Position numbers and translations under genes: made by a program. This document shows, piece after piece, positions 52,250-59,629 of a stretch of 64,000 bases of DNA (positions are counted from its first letter, which is position 1; each line of letters opens with the position of its first letter). Under the pieces are notes generated by a model. The model saw only the letters and a list, made by a program, of their open reading frames with translations. It made no database searches and was not told the origin of the DNA. Origin of the DNA: Paenibacillus chondroitinus NBRC 15376 (GTDB taxonomy: Bacteria; Bacillota; Bacilli; Paenibacillales; NBRC-103111); contig NZ_BILW01000025.1 of the NCBI RefSeq assembly GCF_004000765.1, positions 1-64,000 of the forward strand. The letters are read 5' to 3'.

Positions 52250-53235
52250 GGAAGAAATCCTCCTTTGAGCAGCATTTGTAAGATCTCTTGGGATGTCATG
52301 AGTGAATCGTTGGAGGCATACTGGGTGAAGGTTGTTTTGGGCAAATGACTGTAATGGTCATAGAGGGAGGGCGTCGCATTCGCAGGGAGGATGACAAAGT
52401 ATTTCTCATTGTATTGGTAGGTAAAAGGGATTTCGTGAGAGGAAACAAGCACTTCATGCAGCTTCTCCCCGGGACGGATACCGACATCCTTCACGGACAG
52501 AGGTTGGTCCGATAATTGCTCCATGAGGACTTCAGCCAAATCAAGAATGAGGCAGGCATTCATTTTCATCACAAAGGTTTCTCCGCCTACTGCCGCTTTG
52601 GCCGCGCTTAACAGCAGTTCAATCGCTTCAGGCAGCGTCAGGAAGAAACGGGTCATGTCTTTGTGCGTAAGAGGGAGAGCTTCTCCTTGCAGAATGCGGT
52701 TTTTGAAGAAAGGAACGACGCTGCCGTTGGTGCCCAGCACATTGCCGCCTCGAATACAGACAAACTGGGTTGTGGAGCTGAAATCATTCGCCCGAACCAT
52801 GAGCTTTTCTCCCAAAGCTTTCGTCATCCCGTAAAAATTGATCGGATCTACGGCTTTATCGGTGGAGACGTCGACGACTTTTTTGACACCGGCCCGAATA
52901 CTGCCTCGGATGACATTTTCGGTTCCTTTTACATTCGTTTTGAGCGCTTCATCCGGTTGGGCTTCACAGATCGGCACGTGTTTGAGGGCGGCCAAATGAA
53001 AGACATAATCGACGTTCCGGCAGGCGTCCTCGACAGCTTCCTGATCCCGGACATCACCGATCATAAACGTGAGAGAAGGGTGGAAGCCGAAGTCTCGCTG
53101 CATCTTCACTTGTGAGAATTCGTTTCGGGAGAAGATGCGAATTTCCTTAGGCCCCTCCTGCAGGAGGCTGCGGGTAAGCTCCTGCCCCCAAGATCCGGTT
53201 CCCCCTGTGATGAGGATCGTTTGATTATGAAACAT
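52246..53235 (-). CDS. fnlA: UDP-GlcNAc 4,6-dehydratase/epimerase (FnlA/CapE-like)
   Basis: A 329-residue polysaccharide biosynthesis dehydratase. ILITGGTGSWGQELTRSLL binds NAD(P), LAALKHVPICE and the active DVSTDKAVDPINFYGMTKALGEKL block follow, as in FnlA, CapE and WbjB, which make the 4-keto-6-deoxy-L-sugar from UDP-GlcNAc. It overlaps the gene before it by 11 nt and the one after it by 4 nt. The order FnlC, FnlA, reductase is typical for N-acetyl-6-deoxy-L-hexosamine synthesis. Confidence 0.88.
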   Translation of the reverse strand: MFHNQTILITGGTGSWGQELTRSLLQEGPKEIRIFSRNEFSQVKMQRDFGFHPSLTFMIGDVRDQEAVEDACRNVDYVFHLAALKHVPICEAQPDEALKTNVKGTENVIRGSIRAGVKKVVDVSTDKAVDPINFYGMTKALGEKLMVRANDFSSTTQFVCIRGGNVLGTNGSVVPFFKNRILQGEALPLTHKDMTRFFLTLPEAIELLLSAAKAAVGGETFVMKMNACLILDLAEVLMEQLSDQPLSVKDVGIRPGEKLHEVLVSSHEIPFTYQYNEKYFVILPANATPSLYDHYSHLPKTTFTQYASNDSLMTSQEILQMLLKGGFLP

Positions 53236-54319
53236 AGCTCTGTCCTCCTAGTACAATATTGACAACCTTACTCGATACATTCGGGTCCAGATAGCCATCC
53301 GGACACTGCCATGTATGGTGAGGCTGCATCATCAGCTTGACGCTGGCGGCGATCCGCTCAGGCACAAGACCGGAAAGTAAATTGCTGCCGCAAAGCAAGG
53401 TTTCCGGCCGCTCGGTGCTTTGACGAATGGTGACGGCCGGTACGCCCAGGATACAGCTTTCTTCCTGTACCGTGCCGCTATCCGTAATGACGCAGGCGGC
53501 ATGCTTCTGCAGCTTCAGAAAGTCGAAAAATCCGAATGGCGGAAGGAAGCGAATGAGCGGGTGGGAAGCCATGACTCCAAGCTTATCGAGGCGGTCCTTC
53601 GTCCGGGGATGCGTACTGCAGATGATAGGGAGCTGTGTATCTTCGGCTACAAGCTGCAAGCCTTCGATAATTTGCCGCAGCAGGGCTTCATGATCGACAT
53701 TCTCGGCCCGGTGAGCGGTAACGAGGATATACCCCTTATCCGATAGGCCTAATTCGTCTAAAATACGACTCGCACCCGCCTGCCCTTTGTAATGCTCCAT
53801 CACTTCATAAATCGGATTCCCCGTCATCCAAATTCGCTGAGAAGGAACACCGTCCCGCAGCAAGTTTTCGCGCGCTCCGGGCGTATATGGCATATTGCAG
53901 GTAGAAATGGCGTCAATTGCTTTTCTATTAATCTCTTCAGGAACACGGGTATCATAACAGCGATTTCCGGCTTCCATGTGATAGACGGGAACGCCATGCC
54001 TCTCGCCTATCAGAGCGGTGAGCGCACTGTTGGTATCGCCAAGAACGAGCATGCGATCCGGTTTCTCCTTCAGCAGCACTTTCTCAACTTCGACGAACAT
54101 TTGTGCAATTTGCTCGCCAACGGTTTGCGCTTGAAGCCGAACATGAACGTCCGGGAGCCGAATGCCCATTTGCTCGAAAAAGACGTCGCTAAGCGTGCGA
54201 TCATAATTTTGTCCGGAATGCACGAGTAGATGTGAATCGGCAAGAAGATCCAGTTTGGCGATCACTAAGCTTAACCGGATAATTTCGGGGCGTGTTCCTA
54301 GGACTGTCATGATCTTCAT
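53225..54319 (-). CDS. fnlC: UDP-N-acetylglucosamine 2-epimerase-type enzyme (FnlC/WecB-like)
   Basis: A 364-residue non-hydrolysing epimerase. MKIMTVLGTRPEIIRLSLVIAKL, the VLVLGDTNSAL-like LVLGDTNSALTALIGERHGVP block, HMEAGNRCYD, TAHRAENVD and ITDSGTVQEES are all present, as in WecB. With FnlA and a reductase beside it, the expected role is the last step to UDP-FucNAc or UDP-QuiNAc rather than UDP-ManNAc. A clear AAAAGGAG site precedes the ATG. It belongs to a tight minus-strand operon. Confidence 0.88.
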   Translation of the reverse strand: MKIMTVLGTRPEIIRLSLVIAKLDLLADSHLLVHSGQNYDRTLSDVFFEQMGIRLPDVHVRLQAQTVGEQIAQMFVEVEKVLLKEKPDRMLVLGDTNSALTALIGERHGVPVYHMEAGNRCYDTRVPEEINRKAIDAISTCNMPYTPGARENLLRDGVPSQRIWMTGNPIYEVMEHYKGQAGASRILDELGLSDKGYILVTAHRAENVDHEALLRQIIEGLQLVAEDTQLPIICSTHPRTKDRLDKLGVMASHPLIRFLPPFGFFDFLKLQKHAACVITDSGTVQEESCILGVPAVTIRQSTERPETLLCGSNLLSGLVPERIAASVKLMMQPHHTWQCPDGYLDPNVSSKVVNIVLGGQSYVS

Positions 54320-54335
54320 CGCGTAAATCTCCTTT

Positions 54336-55295
54336 TCATAAGAGGCTTCGATAGTAATCCAGCGTATCGGATACCGACTGGGCGAGTGAAAGGGTGGGTG
54401 CCCAACCGGTTGCTGCGCGAAGCTTGGTGTTGTCCCCTTGAACGAGGGGGGCTTCGTTAGGGCGAATTAAACGCTCGTCGACTGCCACCTCGAAATTGAT
54501 TGCTGCATAATGCTGCAGCAGATCAACAATGGCGCTAATGGGGCAGGCTGTTCCACTGCATACATTAAATACTTGGCCGAAAGGTGCTGCGGTTAGCTGC
54601 ATGAGTGAGGCGTAGGCGATAACAGCATCACGTACGTCAAGAAAGTCGCGCTGTACAGCCGTGTTGCCCATAACGAGCTTAGGAGGGAGATGGCCTTTTT
54701 CCATCATCGCGACTTGCTTGGCGAGCAGGGCGCATACGCCGGTCGCGTTTCCTGGGCCAATCAAATTGAAAGTCCTGGCTATGAACGTTGGAACTCCATA
54801 TACGCTGCCATACATTTGCATGAATGAAGTCATGATCTGCTTGCTCCAGGCGTAGGGGCTGACAGGCAGAATGGGCGAGGTTTCTTTCACAGGCATCGTT
54901 TGAAAATTATATTCATAAGCGGTTCCTATGGCTAGGAACCCTTGAATTCTGCTTGCTGCCGCAGATCTTACAGCTTCTAGCATGTGTAACGTACACCAAG
55001 AGTTCGTATGCAGGACTTGAACCGGATCCGCATAAGATGCACTTACATCGTTAGCTCCGGCCAAGTGGATGATATGTGTGATCGGATGCTCCTGAAGGAG
55101 CTGTGTAAGGACAGCGCTCTGCGTGATATCACCTGAAATGTAATGCAGATTCGGATGTTTTATTGGGCAGCTGATCTTGCGTCCAATCCCGAGCAGGTTC
55201 ATGTTTTGATGCAAGAGATAGGCCGCCATGTGCTGCCCGACGAACCCGTTAATCCCCGTAAGGAGTACGAGTGGAGGATTCGTCATCCTCGTCAT
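54336..55295 (-). CDS. NAD-dependent epimerase/reductase, RMD-like
   Basis: A 319-residue short-chain sugar enzyme. TGINGFVGQHMAAYLL is the cofactor site, GTAYEY and YAWSKQ supply Thr and Tyr-x3-Lys. The C-terminal RPNEAPLVQGDNTKLRAATGW block resembles GDP-6-deoxy-D-lyxo-hexulose reductase (RMD) and GDP-mannose dehydratases. No GMD gene is seen in the window, so the substrate may be another 4-keto sugar, such as the LegB product. It overlaps the nucleotidyltransferase gene by 4 nt (ATGA). Confidence 0.78.
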   Translation of the reverse strand: MTRMTNPPLVLLTGINGFVGQHMAAYLLHQNMNLLGIGRKISCPIKHPNLHYISGDITQSAVLTQLLQEHPITHIIHLAGANDVSASYADPVQVLHTNSWCTLHMLEAVRSAAASRIQGFLAIGTAYEYNFQTMPVKETSPILPVSPYAWSKQIMTSFMQMYGSVYGVPTFIARTFNLIGPGNATGVCALLAKQVAMMEKGHLPPKLVMGNTAVQRDFLDVRDAVIAYASLMQLTAAPFGQVFNVCSGTACPISAIVDLLQHYAAINFEVAVDERLIRPNEAPLVQGDNTKLRAATGWAPTLSLAQSVSDTLDYYRSLL

Positions 55296-56005
55296 ACCGG
55301 TTCACCGGGGAGTAAGAGAGATTTGAGTTTGCCGAATTGCTCATTGGCCAACGTATAATCCGTCGGCCGGCCGATATCGAGCCAGAAATCATTGTTTTCA
55401 TAATGGCGGACCTTCTCATCTGCGTCTAGCAGGGCATGAATCAAATCAGGAATGTCGAAATATTGATGGGAAGGGATATAATCGGCTACTTCCGGGTTCA
55501 TCATATAGATGCCCATGCTTACATAGGCCGAGCGGGTAGGTTTTTCTACAAAGTTCGTGACATACTCATCTTTTGTTTCAAGGACGCCAAGCTCAATCGG
55601 AATCCCTTTTTTCTGCGAAGCGATAGTAAGTATACTGCCTCCTTGGATATGAAAATCTCTAAAGCGGGAAAAATCCAAGGTAGTGAGGACATCACAATTA
55701 ATTAACAAGAATGGACCGGACCTGCGGCTGATGAGTTTAATTGGACCCACAGTGCCCAGGGGCTCATTTTCTACATAATAAGAGATGGATACACCCCGAG
55801 AGCTTCCATCTCCGAAATAGGTCTGTATAAGCCCCGACAAGTAGCCGCATGCCATGGTGATGGAGGTAAACCCATAATTACGGAGCTGCTTCACGATGAT
55901 CTCCAGTATGGGTTGTTCGCCAACGGGTAATAACCCTTTGGGAAGCACCTTGGTATAAGGCGCCATGCGCATCCCCTTGCCGCCCGTCATGATTACGACT
56001 TCCAC
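55292..56005 (-). CDS. Sugar-phosphate nucleotidyltransferase
   Basis: A 237-residue NTP-transferase. VVIMTGGKGMRMAPYTKVLPKGLLPV is the nucleotide-binding signature, LLINCDVLTTLDF carries the metal-binding Asp and VEKPTRSAYVSMGIYMM follows. GTG 56005 is chosen because GGAG lies 9 nt before it; an ATG 30 nt further up overlaps the previous gene. The activated sugar is unknown. It could be the CTP-, GTP- or UTP-linked precursor used by the flanking LegB- and RMD-like enzymes. It starts 13 nt after the LegB-like stop. Confidence 0.8.
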   Translation of the reverse strand: MEVVIMTGGKGMRMAPYTKVLPKGLLPVGEQPILEIIVKQLRNYGFTSITMACGYLSGLIQTYFGDGSSRGVSISYYVENEPLGTVGPIKLISRRSGPFLLINCDVLTTLDFSRFRDFHIQGGSILTIASQKKGIPIELGVLETKDEYVTNFVEKPTRSAYVSMGIYMMNPEVADYIPSHQYFDIPDLIHALLDADEKVRHYENNDFWLDIGRPTDYTLANEQFGKLKSLLLPGEPV

Positions 56006-56018
56006 AGAAACCAACTCC

Positions 56019-57005
56019 TTATACGACATATTCATTAGGCCGATACAGCTCGGGATGGTTGTTCATCCACTCAATCGTCCGAGCCAAGCCTTGCACCAGA
56101 GGAACGGTTGGCTTCCAGCCCATCAAAGCTGCGGCTTTGCTGCTGTCCGAGAAGAGGCGGTCCACTTCGCTTTTTTCCGGCCGTACCCGTTCGATGGCGA
56201 TACGCACAGGCAGATCTTTTCCAATGATTTGCTTGATGGTTTGAGCAAGCTCGCCAATGGAGATTTCCGCCCCTGATCCGGCGTTTATCGTCTGCCCAAT
56301 AGCTGCATCATGGCTGGCAGCACAAATAAAAGCTCTGGCGGTATCTTCTACGAAAGTAAAATCACGGGTCGCACTGAGATTGCCGAGGACGATTTCGGGT
56401 TGATGCAGCGCTTGATTAATAATGGTAGGAATGACTGCTCGCATGGACTGTCGCGGACCGTAGGCATTGAAGGGTCTGACCGTTACGACAGGCAGTGAAT
56501 ACGAGCAATTAAAGCTTTCAATGATCTTATCGGCGCCGATCTTACTTGCGGAGTAGGGGGATTGGCCTTGCAGCGGATGCGTTTCATCCATAGGCACATA
56601 ACGTGCGCTTCCGTACACTTCACTGGTAGAGGTGTGAATCAGTTTCGCTGTCCCTAAATCCAAGGCGGCTTGCGCGATATTTAGGGTGCCGATGACATTG
56701 GCTTGCACAACATCCGTTGGATGTTGATATGAATAAGGGATAGCAATCAGTGCTCCTAAATGAAAAATGGTATCCATGCCTTTCACGGCACGATAGACGC
56801 CGTGAGGATCGCGCAAATCTCCTTTGACGACGTCAATTTCCTTCTGAACATCATGGGGCAGTTGATCGAGAAAACCGCGTGAATTCGTTGAATTATATCG
56901 AATAAAGGCTCTGACCTTCGCACCTTCCGCAACTAGCTGGTGTACGAGATGGCTGCCGATAAAGCCGGCGGCACCTGTTACCAGCACTTGCTTCCCTCTC
57001 ATCAT
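56019..57005 (-). CDS. legB: NAD-dependent 4,6-dehydratase, LegB-like
   Basis: A 328-residue dehydratase of the type that opens legionaminic acid synthesis. VLVTGAAGFIGSHLVHQL, AFIRYNSTNSRGFLDQLP, LGALIAIPYSYQHP, TSTSEVYGSARYVPMDE, SPYSASKIGADKIIESF and VRPFNAYGPRQSMRAVIPTI are close to LegB. ATG 57005 is set by AAGGAG upstream. It starts a minus-strand operon of at least six genes. Other legionaminate genes (LegC, LegI, NeuA-type) are not in the window, so the product may be a different deoxy sugar. Confidence 0.85.
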   Translation of the reverse strand: MMRGKQVLVTGAAGFIGSHLVHQLVAEGAKVRAFIRYNSTNSRGFLDQLPHDVQKEIDVVKGDLRDPHGVYRAVKGMDTIFHLGALIAIPYSYQHPTDVVQANVIGTLNIAQAALDLGTAKLIHTSTSEVYGSARYVPMDETHPLQGQSPYSASKIGADKIIESFNCSYSLPVVTVRPFNAYGPRQSMRAVIPTIINQALHQPEIVLGNLSATRDFTFVEDTARAFICAASHDAAIGQTINAGSGAEISIGELAQTIKQIIGKDLPVRIAIERVRPEKSEVDRLFSDSSKAAALMGWKPTVPLVQGLARTIEWMNNHPELYRPNEYVV

Positions 57006-57124
57006 GAATGAGATCACTCCTTCCAACATATGGTTACAGTCTATTCCCTTTGTCTATGGAAGTAGTGGACTATCCCCCATTCAGAAGGATGATTAGGAAA
57101 AAATAGGTAAAAGCAGGCATGGCG

Positions 57125-57148
57125 AAAAGACCGCTCCAGCGGATCTTT
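57125..57148 (-). terminator. Terminator of the small all-beta protein gene
   Basis: On the minus strand AAAGATCCGCT and AGCGGTCTTTT pair around GG, ending in T residues. The remaining 57006-57188 region shows no gene. Confidence 0.7.
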
Positions 57149-57188
57149 GAGATCTTTTGGGGCAGCCTGTTTTATTCAAAGTTCTCCG

Positions 57189-57599
57189 TTAGCCATACGT
57201 ATAAGAAATACCGGAGAGTGTAACTGGACCTGTAACCGTTGCCCCAGTTAATAAACCTGGTTCCAATTGTACAGTGAAGGAGTAACCTTGGTTCGAAGTA
57301 GCTGGCACATTAGTATCAATGGCTTGGAAGGAGACGGTTAGTTCTTGTCCAGTGGACAGAAGGGCTTCTTGTCTGGCGGAGAAAATGACGGCGTTGCCAC
57401 GTAACACGTTAAATAAGAGCACAGGAGCAAGGAGAGTGGAGGAGACACCGACGGTAGCCGTTAGAAGAACTCTGTTGGGTCCTTGTGGAATCGCTAATCC
57501 GAATTCTGCGAGTGTGATGGGCGTCGTGGAGACAACACGATTGAGAGAACCGCTGGACGAACCGGGAACGCTTGTCCCAATGCTAACAATGTTTGACAT
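57189..57599 (-). CDS. Small all-beta protein, possibly spore surface
   Basis: A 136-residue protein rich in Ser, Thr, Val and Leu, with no Cys, no signal peptide and alternating hydrophobic patterning. The start ATG 57599 is fixed by GGAGGTGA 5 nt before it. The body, with QGPNRVLLTATVGVS and GQELTVSFQAID strands, looks like a jelly-roll or C1q/BclA-C-terminal-like domain, but I cannot name the family. It is divergent from the sulfotransferase gene, with a perfect palindrome between them. Confidence 0.6.
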   Translation of the reverse strand: MSNIVSIGTSVPGSSSGSLNRVVSTTPITLAEFGLAIPQGPNRVLLTATVGVSSTLLAPVLLFNVLRGNAVIFSARQEALLSTGQELTVSFQAIDTNVPATSNQGYSFTVQLEPGLLTGATVTGPVTLSGISYTYG

Positions 57600-57620
57600 G
57601 AAAATCACCTCCTTTCCTAT

Positions 57621-57642
57621 ATTCTATTAAATTTAATAGAAT
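57621..57642. promoter_or_regulatory. Perfect 22-bp palindrome between divergent genes
   Basis: ATTCTATTAAA is followed directly by its exact inverse complement. It lies 21 nt upstream of the minus-strand start and about 150 nt upstream of the sulfotransferase start. It is a candidate operator or transcription control stem. Confidence 0.5.
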
Positions 57643-57750
57643 TTGCTTGGATGGGAGTTGGTCTTTACCATTTTATTGGTAAAATGTGTTGGTGTTCTAA
57701 CTTTGTTAAGGGATATAGACGCATTAACAGGTCAAGTTGGTACTGTGACA

Positions 57751-57759
57751 CATACGCTA
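57751..57759 (+). promoter_or_regulatory. Possible sigma-K-type -10 element
   Basis: CATACGCTA fits the late mother-cell sigma-K -10 pattern CATA-n3-TA, 34 nt before the sulfotransferase ATG. The expected AC-type -35 is not convincing. Confidence 0.3.
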
Positions 57760-57792
57760 AGTTTAAACAAATATTGGGAGGTGCTGCCGATC

Positions 57793-58554
57793 ATGGATGC
57801 ACGCAGAGCTTATCAGCTTCGGCCCGTTATTTTTCTAAATACGGTTCCCAAAAGTGGAACAAACCTTCTGAATCAACTTTTGTTAGGCATTCCCGGTTCG
57901 GTCATGAACGACTACGTCTTTTATGAAGGCCTGGCTAAGGATTTGCCGATACAAGCTTCAATTCTGAGCAAGGCGGTCCCGAATGATGTATATATGGGGC
58001 ATGTATACTACTCGCCCGAATGGGCCAAACTCCTTGTCCGCCCTGGGATTAAAACCATTTTTATGATCAGGGATCTGCGTGATGTGCTGGTATCCCTAAC
58101 GTATTACATCATCGAGAAACTCCCGGATTACCCCATTTATAAGGAGTTAGTCGCTCTGCCAAGTCAGAAGGAGCGTTATTTATTGCTGATTAATGGTCTG
58201 GATGACTACCCGAATATTAAAAATTGGTTCGGGGTTTTTCAGGGTTGGTTGTCTGTGCCGGGTATTTTTATCACGACGTATGAAAAGTTGATGATTTCGA
58301 AGGCGTCAAGGCGGAAAACGATCACAGCAATGGCGGAATTTTTGTGGGAGGGGAGCGTACCGCCTATGCCGATAGCAAAGTTGGTTCGCAGCATGGAAGC
58401 CAATATGGATAGCGGGAGCTCGTTTACTTTTCGCAAAGGTGTTGTAGGCGGTTGGAGAAATGAATTTGACGAAGAGGTTATAGCGGCCTTCAAACGTGTG
58501 GCAGGTGATGTATTGATACAAACCGGCTATGAAAAAGATTTGCTTTGGTCATAA
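57793..58554 (+). CDS. Sulfotransferase-family protein
   Basis: A 253-residue enzyme of the PAPS-dependent sulfotransferase fold. The 5'-phosphosulfate loop is LNTVPKSGTNLLNQLL and the 3'-phosphate site is IRDLRDVLVSLTYYI; the C-terminal FRKGVVGGWRNEF is the usual KGxxGxWK-like cofactor segment. ATG 57793 is placed by GGGAGG 11 nt upstream; the frame is open further up, but without a site. It starts a plus-strand run of glycosyltransferases, so a sugar hydroxyl of the surface glycan is the likely acceptor. Confidence 0.85.
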   Translation: MDARRAYQLRPVIFLNTVPKSGTNLLNQLLLGIPGSVMNDYVFYEGLAKDLPIQASILSKAVPNDVYMGHVYYSPEWAKLLVRPGIKTIFMIRDLRDVLVSLTYYIIEKLPDYPIYKELVALPSQKERYLLLINGLDDYPNIKNWFGVFQGWLSVPGIFITTYEKLMISKASRRKTITAMAEFLWEGSVPPMPIAKLVRSMEANMDSGSSFTFRKGVVGGWRNEFDEEVIAAFKRVAGDVLIQTGYEKDLLWS

Positions 58555-58575
58555 CCGGAGAAATGGAGGTTAACC

Positions 58576-59607
58576 ATGAAAATCGTAATACCTGCGGCTG
58601 ATTTGCATATTGGTGGCGGTTGTAAGGTATTGGTCGATATCGCCGGGGCGCTTACGAAAAAGGGACATGAGGTCGAGGTCGTCATCCCGAGGACGGCAAC
58701 TGTGAAGTATAACATTCCTTGTAAGCTGACGATCGTTCCGAAGCTGGATGCAGACTATATCCCTTACGGTGATATTATTTTGCCTAATTTCTATACAACT
58801 TTTCAATCGGCTTTCGAGGCATGGCCGGAACAAACGGTTAGATTAAGCCTTGGCTTCGAGCCGCTTTGGGTACCTAATCGCGAGGCAGCTTTATGGACAT
58901 ATGCCCAAGATGTCCCGATCCTTTCTATTTCCAGCTGGTTGGATCAGCAAATATTTGATCATGTAGGGCGGCGCAGCACCGTTGTATCTCTTGGTGTAGA
59001 CCCTCGGATATTTCGCCCGGAAGGTCCTCGCATTCACCCGCATCCTAGCAAGAAAACAACGAAAGTGATTCTGTATATCGCACGGGACAGGAGAGACTAT
59101 GCGCTAAAAGGATTTGATGATTTCTATGCTTGTATGGAAATTATCAGAAACGAGTATGCAGGCGATTATATGGTTTATCTCATCTGCCCGGACGGCGCAG
59201 TTTCACTGGTGACACTAGGTATACCGGAGCGCATCTTTTACCCCAAAAATGAATTTGAGATGGCGAAGCTCTTCCGGACAGCCGACGTTTTCGTAGCATC
59301 CTCTTGGTTTGAGGCTTTCTCGCTGCCTCCCTTGGAGGCCATGGCCTGCGGCACGCCTGTCGTAACGACGAATTCAGGCGGTGTAATGGACTTCTGCTCG
59401 CACATGGAAAGCGCATATGTTACCAAACCAAGAGATCCAAGGCAAATGGCACAGGGGATATGCGCTGTATTATCCGATCGCCAATTGGCGGAAAAGCTCG
59501 CTCTTGGAGGCAAAGCTAGTGCGGCACGGTTAACGAAAGCCCATTTTGAACGCAATATCGTGAACGCATTGGAGGAAATTTACAACAAACGTGCCTCGCT
59601 GAACTAA
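58576..59607 (+). CDS. GT4-type glycosyltransferase
   Basis: A 343-residue GT-B enzyme. MKIVIPAADLHIGGGCKVLVDIA opens the acceptor half, and ASSWFEAFSLPPLEAMACGTPVVTTNSGG is the donor site with both glutamates. It lies 21 nt after the sulfotransferase gene. The sequence between residues 40 and 130 (NFYTTFQSAFEAW, RLSLGFEPLWVP) is shared with the second half of the next gene, so the two are paralogues. There is no membrane segment. Confidence 0.88.
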   Translation: MKIVIPAADLHIGGGCKVLVDIAGALTKKGHEVEVVIPRTATVKYNIPCKLTIVPKLDADYIPYGDIILPNFYTTFQSAFEAWPEQTVRLSLGFEPLWVPNREAALWTYAQDVPILSISSWLDQQIFDHVGRRSTVVSLGVDPRIFRPEGPRIHPHPSKKTTKVILYIARDRRDYALKGFDDFYACMEIIRNEYAGDYMVYLICPDGAVSLVTLGIPERIFYPKNEFEMAKLFRTADVFVASSWFEAFSLPPLEAMACGTPVVTTNSGGVMDFCSHMESAYVTKPRDPRQMAQGICAVLSDRQLAEKLALGGKASAARLTKAHFERNIVNALEEIYNKRASLN

Positions 59608-59629
59608 GAACAAGGTAGGTGTTTCAACC

